64,000 bases of DNA from Kalaharituber pfeilii (lineage: Eukaryota > Ascomycota > Pezizomycetes > Pezizales > Pezizaceae), in the NCBI GenBank assembly GCA_015179045.1, contig WHUZ01000014.1:248001-312000 (forward strand), in the 5' to 3' direction. Below the pieces are notes generated by a model. That model was given only the letters and a program-made list of their open reading frames with translations, did not search any database and was not told the origin of the DNA. Below are positions 1-10,657 of this stretch, piece by piece; the first letter of the stretch is position 1; every line of letters starts with the position of its first letter. Position numbers and translations under genes: made by a program.

Positions 1-163
1 CATCACTGCCGGTATACCTTCATATCTTATTTAAAACGCCATCATTGGGCTGTTCATCAGCTATATTCGACTTTCGGTGTTTGCAGGTAGGGGATGGGCC
101 TGCCGTGAACTCTTTTGACTTGGGGTTTGGACTAATCCATTTAGCTCATTGAGTTTGATAGCT

Positions 164-2985
164 ATGGATAGACCAGTTAGATGGGGTCGAGGATTCAATA
201 GAGCACCCACACCGTCTGCTGACAAGATTGAAGAAGGCAGGCTCGATAGGCCAGAATTTTTGGACGAGGAAGGTGACGACCATGGAGTGTCTCTGAATGA
301 GCCTGCAGTGAGCAGCCAACATATCGAAACAGACGCTACTGGCCGTAGACTCAGTGATATCAAAGATGGAAAACCTCCACGAGCCTCACCATTGCCGCGC
401 ACCCCATCACCATCTCGCTGGCTATCCGAAGCGTCCAGAAGTCTCGCTGCGCGGAAAGAACCAAAAACCCCTCTATACAGACCTCCTGCTCAAAGGACAT
501 TTGCTACTTCACAGGCACCAGGGCAAAAATCAGCGTCTTTGCACTTACTGGATGAAAGCGCACAAGTTCCGCCAAATGAACCTTTGCTGACGACGAATCA
601 TATATCTGTGTCAGTGCCAACAACAGTACCTACGTCAGTGCCCCCCCCTCAAATCGAATCTAAGCCAGTACTTCCCCTTCGAATCGGATCTAAGCCAGCC
701 CCCCCTCCCCATATCGAATCTAAGCCAGTCCCCCCACCTCAAATTGAATCTAAGCCAGTCCCCGCACCTCAGATTGAATCTAAGCCAGTCCCCGCACCTC
801 AGATTGAATCTAAGCCAGTGCCCTCCCCTCAAACCAAATCTAAGCCAGTGGCCCCCCTCAAATCAATACACGCTACTACAGAAGGTGCACGCATCGAAAA
901 GACTAACAACAAGTCTAATGTGCCACAATCCTCGACTATCAGCAGAGGAGGCCCCTCCAAGGAAACACTTATTGAAATGGAGCGCTCGAGGAAGGCTATG
1001 AAGTCTCTCCCGCCAATGACGCCAAAGCCCAGCCATCTTGAGACAGCGAGAACAATTGACAATCCAATTGTCGGTAAAGCAAGCCGCAAAGATGCAGATC
1101 AATTGGGTTTTTCTACATCGCCTAAACTCTCAGAGGACCGCATGGAGACTTTTGTCAACACCGATTTGGAGGGCTTCACTACCACTACGGACTTCGAGTC
1201 ATATCAGCTTCAGTCGGATGAGGAGTATCTGACAGAGTCATCTGCAGATTCCGAATCAGCGACAAGTACAATATGCGATTATGAGGAGGTGTCAGACCCT
1301 GAGAAGGCACCAAAGGAGCGAAAAGTCACAGAAACTGAGACTGGAGAGGTCTTTTATGCCATTTCACTGAATGAGGAGCCATATAAACCAATGTCTTTCC
1401 AAATTCCGCCAAATGATTTAGTTAGGCTAGTAGCCTTGAATGTGAATAACAAAAATCGAGTCTGGAGTCACGCTCTATATCGGCATGAGCAAAAAAAAGT
1501 TGAAGTCGAATATTGTTTCACTGTAGAACAGTTCGAAATCGCTGCCCAGAAATTTCTCAACGAGAAAGTAGTCGGTTTTGATATGGAGTGGTTTATACGT
1601 CCTAGTAAGAATGTTTGGTAAGTACTTAAACTACTAATGGTTGGATGTTCCATTGCACTATGATATCATAACTAAACATGCTTCAAATTAGGGATAATGT
1701 ATCTCTGATGCAGGTAGCAAAAGAAGATTACATAGCGCTATTTCATATTGCTAGGATCCAAAAGGGTATATGGCCTTGAATCGACACATGTCTGTTCTTA
1801 CTTTTTTTTAACTAACAAGGCCTAGAAAATCCGGATGAACTTATTTCGCAGTCATTACGAACACTTCTAGAGTCAAAGGATATTCTGAAAGCTGGGGTTC
1901 ATATCGCAGGTAATCACTCTAATAACCCTCGAAGTTTTAGAGGATATTCTCTCACTATGTATTTGAACAATTTCAGGAGATGGTGGGAGGGTCAAGAAGT
2001 GGCTTGGAATAGATGTGCAAGGTTTAATGGAACTAAGCGCGATTCACCATCTCGTCCAGCATGCAAAAGAGCGGCGAAGAGGGCTTCCTCCAAAAATACT
2101 AATCTCACTATCAAAACTTTCCGACATATATCTACAATTGCCCATTGACAAAGGATACGTTAGGATTAGTGATTGGACGAAACCTCTGAATGCAAAGCAA
2201 GTCGCTTGTATGTTTCCGGTATATGTCGTTGATAGAACTTGCTACTAACTATCAAAAAGATGCTGCCACGGATGCATACGCGGGACTCAGGATTTATGAT
2301 TGCCTTGAGCAAGCAAGAAAAAGTCTTGACCCGATTCCAATGCTACCACCATGTGTCAAGGATCAAGATGAGAAAAAGAAGAAGAAAAGAGTGGTCACTC
2401 CTAAGATGTACATTGATGGCCTTGAGAATGGAGCAGCACCTGTATCTACTTGGGACATTCAACCCGACCCTACTACTACTACGTCCCTAGATTGGGCGCA
2501 AGAAGTGGAAGAGGTAGAGGAGAGAAACGAATCGAAACCTGCGAACACTCCTAAAAGGAAGTCCAAGAAAGCCCTAGAAGAAGGAGCCGGTACAGGAGGT
2601 GCTAGCAAGAAATCTAATCAGCCAGCCCCAGTTCCATCATCCCCAGAAGTGGAATTTGCGACCGAGTGGGCTGACAAACATATAAGCAATCGGACCGAGG
2701 GCAGGGCCACACGCGCACGCCTCAGGGCTTATGCATTGTGGCACTTGAAGTCGCTTACAGTTGAAGATATATCAGTTCATCTGAATATCAAAGTTCACAC
2801 GGCGGCCCAGTATATCGTAGACGCAGTGAAGCTTGATCATCTCCCGTAAGTGCAATCCCCTGAACACAAAACGAACGATAAACAGCAAAGCTGATACCCT
2901 TGCTAGTCATAACACACTCGACATGAAGGTTGTCAAAGAATATTTACCAACATTCTTTTTCAGAAGGGGAAGAAAAGTGTACTAA
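164..2985 (+). CDS. 3'-5' exonuclease (DEDDy, WRN-like) domain protein with proline-rich N-terminus
   Basis: Six exons: 164-1617, 1692-1765, 1826-1909, 1977-2207, 2260-2845, 2907-2985 (835 aa), all with GT..AG introns in consistent phase. The ATG at 164 opens MDRPVRWGRG. The first ~420 residues are low complexity and contain seven proline-rich decapeptides. The exonuclease core then follows: VGFDMEW (exo I, acidic pair) ends exon 1, VSLMQVAKEDYIALFHIA is in exon 2, LKAGVHIAGDGGRVKKWLG (exo II region) spans exons 3-4, and QVAYAATDAYAGLRIY (exo III, Y-x3-D) is created exactly by the exon 4/5 splice. The C-terminus (ATRARLRAYALWHLKSLTVE onward) resembles the HTH/RQC-type modules of RecQ/WRN proteins. 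The protein should degrade DNA or RNA 3'-5'; the substrate is unknown. The domain call is firm and the cellular role is inferred. Confidence 0.88.
641..864 (+). repeat. In-frame 30-bp tandem repeat coding a Pro-rich decapeptide
   Basis: About seven head-to-tail 30-bp units lie inside exon 1 of the exonuclease gene, in register from 661 (661-690, 691-720 and so on). Units 751-780 and 781-810 are identical; the others differ by a few bases. Each encodes a variant of SKPVPxPQIE. The unit is a multiple of three, so copy-number change keeps the frame. The repeat is an unstructured, length-variable linker candidate. Confidence 0.9.
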
Positions 2986-5017
2986 AGTATTCTCAACCTC
3001 TTTGGTACCAACAATCTTTTTCTTTTTCTTTTTCTTTTTTTTTTTTTTTTCCTTTTTGGCATGACATAAATGTGGGGGCAAAATGTGGTTTGATCTTGAA
3101 CTTAGCATATATCACGCATAATAGGGCACTTATCTCCTCTTTATCACTGGAATACAGGAAACATATCTGTTTACATGGAAGACTCGTGGATAACTGTAAA
3201 TTGGGTATGAATTCAAGCTTCACTTGTATCAGCATTGTGAATGAATTCTCATAGGCCTTTCCAATCTCGCATCGGGCCAGCTATTGCTTTATTTGAAGTA
3301 TAATGGACTAATCTGGGTAAGGTGGAGTTGTGTATGTGTTTCCAAGAGAGGAAGCTCAAAGTCAAGTAGTCTAGCATCGAAGTTTCTTCCTAGACAAAAG
3401 TTTGGATAATCCAGAGGCCTTTTTTTGGTGCATGTGTTTGGGAAGAAGGGGGAGGGGCAATTAAGCCAATTGGCTCTACCTGAGTATTCATAGGTACTGT
3501 ACTTTCATTACTACCTCTAGAACAGAGAAAAAAGGAAAACAATAGGTAAGACTGGTCAGAAAACAATAATAAAGGCCCTCAAGTAATCCTAATACTTGGT
3601 CCATATCACATTTTCCGGACTTACTCTATTCGTAGATATACCATTTCTTGTTCTCCTGTTAAAATGGGGGACGCGGATTTGCAATTTGACGAGACTTGCT
3701 AAAATCGGCAATTGCAGGCAGCAGGACGGCACCAGCGTCTTCGTTATGATACAAGCCCTTATTTCATGTGGGTAGAAATATGCTAGTCTCATACCAAGCG
3801 CATTGGTATGAGACTAGAGATCCGCAGAAAACATTGGCAATAAGTACAAGTAATCTCGTTACAAAAATGTGCGTGGGGACGACTACAGCACGTGCCTGCA
3901 CATTCTCGTGACACAAGATTTTCCCCATTCGGTACTGAAAGTTCATGAGTAGGATTACTCTACGTCCGCTAGAAAGCACATGTTACACTAATTCGTTGAT
4001 CTCGTTTCAATTGTTCAAGTAACCTATGTAGCTCGGATATGTTTGGTATCGATATTTCGTTAACTGCGAGGTAAGGTAACCGAGCACAGGTTACCATTGC
4101 CTGTCTAATGCAATCCAAATACCTACCCAATTTCTTTATCTAAGGTTCAGTGCTTTAAGCTTCGGAACATACCTTACATGATCAATGCCCCCTATCCTGC
4201 ACACTGCACATATGCACTGTCGATTCACCAACCCCTTTGCGAGCACTCTCTTCGCAGCAAGCTTGAGAATGGAGCGTTGATAGGGCACAGACTACTTACC
4301 CACTCATGCAAAGGCTGGGTATCCAAACGCATGTAGTTTGGTATGGTTAGTGATGTGGCCACCAACCAGCTCAGCGTTGAATTTGCATACTTGTTCATTC
4401 TGAAAGTATGAAAGGGAGAGGATTACTCTGCAGCACACCCACGAAAGACTGAAAAATTCACACAACAGGGAAGAACAAGATGAAGGGGTTATTGTGGGAC
4501 AATACGCATAGCGCAGTTCGGCACACGTTTAATTGATGTTCTCAGGCATAGAACAGGTGGTGATGTTCATACATATATGACCGCGGCAAATAGAGTTAGC
4601 CTTGCTTTGTCGATGAATTGACTTTGCTGGGCCGTTCCAATACGAGGGGCAATTCTGGACAGCAATTGAGGGATCAAAAAGGGTGCAGAGTCCCCTTTTG
4701 CTTGGGGCGCGCATCTGCCTTAACGGTATGGATCGAGTCGGATACCGAGAGATTTGGGACTAGGTCCGTATAGATTCGTTAGCAGCCTTGCCTACGCGTG
4801 GACATGTCTTGTATGTCGATGGCCAACAGCCCGTGCTTGGCAGGGGAGTCCCCCGCGATGCTATCCAGCCCCCCCCCTCCGCAAAGCCCCCCTTGGAGTA
4901 TTTCAGCTGCGCCGTCCCGCCCTTTCCTGGCCAGCAAGCCCTCCTGCCGTCAACCAGAGGTCAATTCGGCTTCCTTGATATCCTTCTCCTCCCTTGACCC
5001 ATAATTCTGCCACGAGA
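2986..5017. other. Gene-poor intergenic region (2.0 kb)
   Basis: I see no supported gene. It holds a polypyrimidine tract at about 3017-3051, a perfect hairpin at 3783-3817 (listed separately) and, from about 4860, C-rich DNA that is probably the promoter/5' UTR of the following methyltransferase. Open frames around 4750-5000 lie in this C-rich leader in several frames at once and look like composition artefacts. Confidence 0.6.
3783..3817. repeat. Perfect 15-bp inverted repeat with 5-nt loop
   Basis: The arm CTAGTCTCATACCAA is followed by the loop GCGCA and then the exact reverse complement TTGGTATGAGACTAG. There is no T-run directly after it and no gene within about 800 bp, so it is not an obvious terminator. 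It may be a transposon footprint, a small foldback or a structured non-coding transcript. Confidence 0.85.
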
Positions 5018-6839
5018 ATGGGTGAATCTGTGTCTGAGGATTCTTTCGAGTTCATTGATACTCCGCCAGCATCTGATACCCCCCCGTCAACAGATACTTG
5101 CGGCGTCAGAACTTCCTCGGTATGTTTCCCCCTCCTAAAGTGTAGCTTGATTGGGCAATTAATATAGAAGAATCCCCGATTAACCGTTTCCGCCCTTATA
5201 CAGTCTCCGGCAATCAAAAATGCCCCACTCCCTGCCGAAGGTGCAGGTTCCGATACCTTCTCCAATCTCCTTCTAGGTGGCGTGCTCTTTATTGTCCCAT
5301 ATTATCTGAAGTATAAGGTCGGCGGGGGCTTCAAGACATTTCTTTTCTTCGCAACTTTCACCACGGTTCCTATACTTATAGGATATTGGACACTGGCATC
5401 AACTATCTCTCCGAGGAAAAACGAGAAAGTGAAGTTCCCCGGCAAACCAATTGATGAATATATCCATTTCAGGAATAAGGAGGACGAGGTCAAGTTCAAG
5501 AGCCGCGGCAAAGTTCCAATTGAAGTGTTTTATGAGCTGTACTTCAATCAGCAAGCCGACTTCAAGGGTGACTGCCTGAGTATCATGGAGATGCGCCACG
5601 ATTGGGCTTCATTCAACTTTACCAAGGGCGTATTCCAGCATTTTTTGACCGGTTTCATTCCTGAAATGTTAATTCACAGCCGTTCTCAAGGTTTGTATCC
5701 TCCACACTTGAAATGAGTATTACTAATCCAGGGATCTTGGTTAGACGAGGAGCAAGTTCGTGACCATTATGACCGTGGAGATGATTTCTATGCTTGGTTC
5801 CTCGGACCTCGTATGATTTACACTTCTGGTATCATTTCGGATATCAACAGAGAGGAGACTCTTGAGGAGTTGCAAGACAACAAGCTTAAGGTAGTCTGCG
5901 AGAAAATCAACCTACAAGCGGGAGAGCGCATGCTTGATATTGGTTGTGGATGGGGAACTCTCACCAAGTACGCATCCGTGAACTATGGAGCACAAGTTAC
6001 TGGTATCACCCTCGGCCGCAACCAAACCAAATGGGGAAACAATGGGCTTCGTAGAGCTGGAATTCCAGAGGAACAATCTCGAATTCTATGCATGGACTAC
6101 CGTGATATCCCTGTTCCTCCTGGAAAATACAACAAGATTACTTGCTTGGAGATGGCAGAGCATGTTGGTGTCCGGCATTTCAGCTCATTCTTGACGCAAG
6201 TATACAATATGCTGGAGGATGATGGAATTTTCTTTCTGCAAATTGCTGGTCTGAGGAAGAGTTGGCAATATGAGGATTTGATTTGGTAAGTTATTTAAAT
6301 TCAGACTCAATGCTAGATCTAACGACATTTAGGGGCCTGTTCATGAACAAATATATTTTCCCTGGCGCAGATGCCTCTACTCCACTTGGCTTTGTTGTCA
6401 GCAGCCTCGAGTCTAGCGGCTTTGAGATCAAGCACATTGACACATGCGGGTAAGCGGAGATTTGCTTTTTCTTTTTTTTTTTTTCACTTACTAACTCTTG
6501 ACCATAGAGTGCACTATAGCGCAACCCTCTGGCGCTGGTACCGCAATTGGATTGCCAATCGTGAGAAAGTAGTCACCAAGTATGGAGAAAAATGGTATAG
6601 GGTAAGTTGAGAAGATCTAATCTAAATTGGCCCCGGGCTAACCTTTTTTCTCGTCAAAGATTTGGGAGTTTTTCTTGGCATATTCAACCATTATTTCCCG
6701 CCAAGGATCCGCCACAGTTTGGATGATCACCTGCCACAAGAACCTCAACGCTTTCCACAGAGTTGAAGGTATCCCAAGCCAGTTCGGGCTTCACGGTGCT
6801 CTTCAACAAAACCGAGTGGAGAAGAAGTGGAATCCTTAA
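5018..6839 (+). CDS. MTS1: Sphingolipid (glucosylceramide) C9-methyltransferase
   Basis: Six exons: 5018-5119, 5204-5690, 5745-6285, 6333-6449, 6508-6601, 6660-6839 (506 aa). The start MGESVSEDSF precedes a short acidic N-terminus. Two hydrophobic segments follow (LLLGGVLFIVPYYL and TFLFFATFTTVPILIGYW, about residues 55-105), as expected for the ER membrane-anchored fungal enzyme. The methyltransferase core carries the SAM motif LDIGCGWGTL, then VTGITLGRNQTKWGNNGLR, DYRDIPVP, LEMAEHVGVRHF and FLQIAGLRKSWQYEDLIW, all typical of the cyclopropane-synthase-like sphingolipid 9-methyltransferases. Family knowledge: these add the 9-methyl branch to the sphingoid base of fungal glucosylceramide. Bacterial-type cyclopropane-fatty-acid synthase is the only serious alternative and lacks the N-terminal membrane part. 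Every exon junction restores conserved sequence. Confidence 0.95.
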
Positions 6840-9800
6840 AATTTCATCTACTAGCGTCTTGAATTCCAGAATAGTTTCAATTCTTATGAAGCTGCTTATA
6901 TCCGCAGCAGTCTATTTCTGACTGCAATACATATGCATGAACTTGGTCTTGGTATACATAAAAGAATTGGATCTGGTTTTATTAGGAAAAAAATATTATG
7001 TACAGGGAATATACCTTTTCTGGAGTTTGTCAATGGCTGGGGAACTGACACTCAGGAAGCAGTAGATATATTTATTATCATTGATGAATTTATGAGGTTT
7101 TCATGTACCGTTCTACTAGTACGCCTGAGGTAAGGTCGCACGTTCCAGAGAGTCCCACCATACTATTGTCCCGAATTCTGGGGTATGAAGTCTCAGGAAT
7201 GGATTTGTTTCAATTCCTTCGGCACTTTCAGGCACTACTAGTACTCCCTGAGTCCAGAAGCCATGACAAAATGCTCTCTTGCGTGCCCATTCTTTATCAA
7301 GCCTCTCAACTGTTTGCCTACTATTTACGTTGCTTGGCACCGCAGAACCAGAACTATTGGCAGTTTGTTCTCGTGCCCAGACTCTGTTGGCATTTGAAAG
7401 GCTGGGCATCGACTGGGTTACATATGTACTCGTTACCGGCATTTAGTGATGCAGGCGGGGGCCAAGTTATAGGCCGTCTGTGAGCAGGTGAGGCTAACGT
7501 CTGTACCTGACTTTGGGAGCAAATTGTATGGAAAATACCTATCAGTAGCAATATCCAGCTTTGATCAGGTAGACTTTTGTCGCACGGCCATAACAGCCCC
7601 ACCTGCATCACTAAATGCCAGTAACGAGTCGTTCTGTTAGTGTCAGGATGCTTTTTGTATGCCAAGCGTATATCAAAAAACCCCCCTTTGACAGACCCGG
7701 CGCCTTATGAGAACAATATTAAGCATGCAGGGCCGTAAATTCATTCAATTGGCATATCTCTTGCGGGAGTACGAGATATAAAGACTGTATTTTCGTAATG
7801 ATAGCTGTAATCATTAGGGTGCTATATACTCCCGTTGACTGCGAATCGAAAGTTCTGGGTAGGAGTTCATTCACAACTTCCAAATATCAGAACAGGCAGC
7901 AGAACCATGGCAGTTCGAAGTTCCGACATTTATAAGACGAACTGTTTCATTATAGCAGTTTATACCAGGTACAGCGTGTTTGCCATCGGGAAGGACTCTA
8001 GACATAATAGTGTCGTCTTCATGGAGACGAAAGTTTCAATGCATGTGTCTAATTCCAGGCTTGGGAAATTTTTTTTCCCGTGGTATTCGTCTAGGAGCAT
8101 ATGTCTTACCGTCCTCAGCTGCCGCCTCAGGCAATGAGGAAACCTGGTTCTCTACCCTCCACCTGAAAGGCATCTTTAACTTTCCTGTAGCAGCGTCTCG
8201 AAGATATTTCTGTACCTTAGTGGAATACGGTTTACACGAAGTCCCCTATAGAAGCACATCATTTGCTTCGAATCAATCTGGTTGTTCTTAGGCATCAAGC
8301 TCCCACTAGTAAGAAATCGGATGAACTGCAGCCATAACATGCAACAATCAGAATTGGAACATTTGCTATTATTATCAATCAGCAATTTTTCAGATTTCCA
8401 CAAATATCCTAAGCACAGAGAGATTTGAAAAGCCTGTGGTCTCGCTAACAGATTCTGTCGTCAATGCTTTCCCTGGATGCGGAAGAAAGAGCTCAGAGTC
8501 CTCTCTTTACTCCCAGGTTTGTATTATGTAATCCTCGTAGCGAATATAGAACCAAGTTATTGATGGAAGGATAGATTGGCTAGGGATGAGTGTGCCCGCG
8601 ATGCTAAATTTACCTCGATTGCTATATTTGTGGCATCCAGCGAACACAAAAACCAGCCTTTGTTCATCTGCTAGGCGTTGTTATTGAGCATTTGAGAATG
8701 ATAGCCCTAGAGTTGATCTTCCCAGAGTTGAGTTATGTTTGGTTATAGTCTCATGTTTATAGTGATGAACACGTGCCAAGTTGTCGAACTAACCCTGTGG
8801 CTTTCTATTCAGACCCCGATTAGGTTAGTGCAGGAACCACGAACAGCTCACTTAATAACTAAAGCGCCGAATAGCTTCTTGAAAAACCTTCATATATATC
8901 AAAGGATTTAAAAGCGTTTGACACAAAACTTTACACTGCAAATGGCACTTGATGGTGCACACCTGCGCCTATAGCAGTGGACGAACGGAGGGTCAATTTT
9001 CTCGGATGCTTTGGCTTGTTACAGTTTGGTATCATGCTGGAGCCATGGAAGAAGTGGTGAGCAGTGGGACTGAGGCTTTGCTTGTTGCTTCTGTGGTGGA
9101 GGGGTGAGAAGAGAAAGTAGCATGTGGGGCAGGTATATCCCATGCTGATATCGGATCAGAGATTTGGATGGCCAGCGAGCTCGTAACGCATTACAAGGAA
9201 CGTTGTATCAATTGACAGAATAAATTTTGCTTACTTGGCATAAAACGCCGGAAAATTGTACCTCAGGTTTGTTGGTTTTCTTTCCTAATTTGTGTTTGCC
9301 AACATACATATCTTACTGCTATTCAGGTCGCTGGTCTGGTAACCTGCTCTGCGATTATGGTTACTCTTTGGCATCGCATGGTCATCGACTCCCAATGCTC
9401 CCTAGTTGAGTTCGCCACTAACCAGCTTGGAATCACACATTGATTTGGTACGCTTTGGCGGCCGGCACGCTTATATCGAATTTTTGGGCGCCAGGCGGCC
9501 AAGCCGTCAATAAGAGCGATACCCAGTGGCTCTTCAAGCTCAATAAGTAAGTTGAGGCCGTTCAAAAGGCTTATATGAACTGAGGCTAATGAGCAGGTTG
9601 TTGGAAACATGTGGTTGCTTGATTTGGTAAGAGATTGCTTCGGTTTTTCACCTGCACCATTCTACCGACGCCTCCGCTCTATTCAGACGATCGCTCTATG
9701 AATAAGTATGTAACCAAACGGCTGCAAAATGACGACTGGCCTGACGACACTACTTGAATTCTTTATCCATCCGTGGACACCTATTCAGACCAAAACGGCG

Positions 9801-10275
9801 CTTGCTTATGAACATCAATCGCCATCGCTTGAATATAGGAAGATTTGCTTGGATTATGTACTATTCCTAGCATGTGCGCTTGTTGCAGGTTCTTTTTGAT
9901 TATTCACAGTAGTCTTTCTATTGAGATCTAAGATGGACCGCCACTTCACTCTGCGTGAAGGCAACTTATGACCATAGAGCAGGATGAAAGAGGTGTCAAC
10001 CCATGTTAGCAAGAGATCAAATGTCTTTACCACTTCTTTGGCCACCAAGTACTCCGAGCTATCCACCAGGGGACTATAAATATGCTGGCTGGACCTAGCA
10101 TTCTCTCTGAGACTTTTCTCTGTACATAAAATACCCTCTTTATATACGCAAATCATACAGCCAAAAGCAAAAGCAAAGAGACAAAAATACAAGACAAACA
10201 ACAAAAACCTTACTTACTGCCATCTATCTATCATTTCTCCTCTGTTGCCTGCTCACAAAACGTAAAGCCTCAAAA
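6840..10275. other. Gene-poor intergenic region (3.4 kb)
   Basis: I recognise no gene on either strand. Open frames are short, overlap on both strands and lack recognisable motifs. The only structured element found is the inverted repeat at 7428-7629. The last ~150 bases, A-rich with CAAA repeats, are probably the promoter and 5' UTR of the pheromone precursor gene. Confidence 0.6.
7428..7629. repeat. 34-bp near-perfect inverted repeat pair flanking 134 bp
   Basis: The left arm 7428-7461 and right arm 7596-7629 are reverse complements with two mismatches (shared core GGCATTTAGTGATGCAGG). The 134-bp spacer has no open frame. The arrangement fits a small foldback or MITE-like element, but I see no clear target-site duplication outside the arms, so the class is unknown. 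Confidence 0.75.
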
Positions 10276-10657
10276 ATGAAACTTCTGCTGGCTCTCCTCC
10301 TGCTTGCGTCAGCAGCTGCTGTTGTCTCGGCTGAGCCGGACCCATGGAGACCAAGACCTGGCCGTGGAACATATAAAAGAGAAGCCGCTCCTGAGCCCGA
10401 AGCATATCACATCAGGTCAATACTTAAGTTTTTGAAGTTTATGTACTTGCACAACTAACTATGGGAACAGACCTGGCCCCCCTATTTACAAGAGAAAGGC
10501 AGAAGCATATCATATCAGGTCAGTTTATGTTGAAATGTAGAGAATAGGACGAAGCTAATATTTTAGTAGACCAGGGCCCGCAATCTACAAGCGAGAGCCG
10601 GAGCCGGAGCCTGAAGCAGAGCCATGGAGGCCTCGCCCAGGACGTGGTGCCTACTAG
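10276..10657 (+). CDS. Alpha-factor-like mating pheromone precursor (Kex2-processed repeat protein)
   Basis: Three exons, 10276-10415, 10471-10518 and 10570-10657, give 91 aa. Residues 1-19 are a clear signal peptide (MKLLLALLLLASAAAVVSA). Three Kex2 sites (KR) split the rest into four modules ending in the decapeptides WRPRPGRGTY, YHIRPGPPIY, YHIRPGPAIY and WRPRPGRGAY. The spacers after KR (EAAPEPEA, KAEA, EPEPEPEAEP) are runs of x-A/x-P dipeptides, the substrate type of the Ste13 dipeptidyl aminopeptidase. The cores share [WY]-x-x-R-P-G-x-x-x-Y, close to the KPGQPMY end of Saccharomyces alpha-factor. Both introns interrupt the same Arg codon of AYHIR, so exon 2 is exactly one repeat. No cysteine is present, unlike many Pezizomycotina alpha-pheromones. 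The alternative is a dikaritin-type RiPP precursor (Tyr-ending cores between KR sites), but none of the RiPP oxidase genes lies nearby. Confidence 0.85.
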
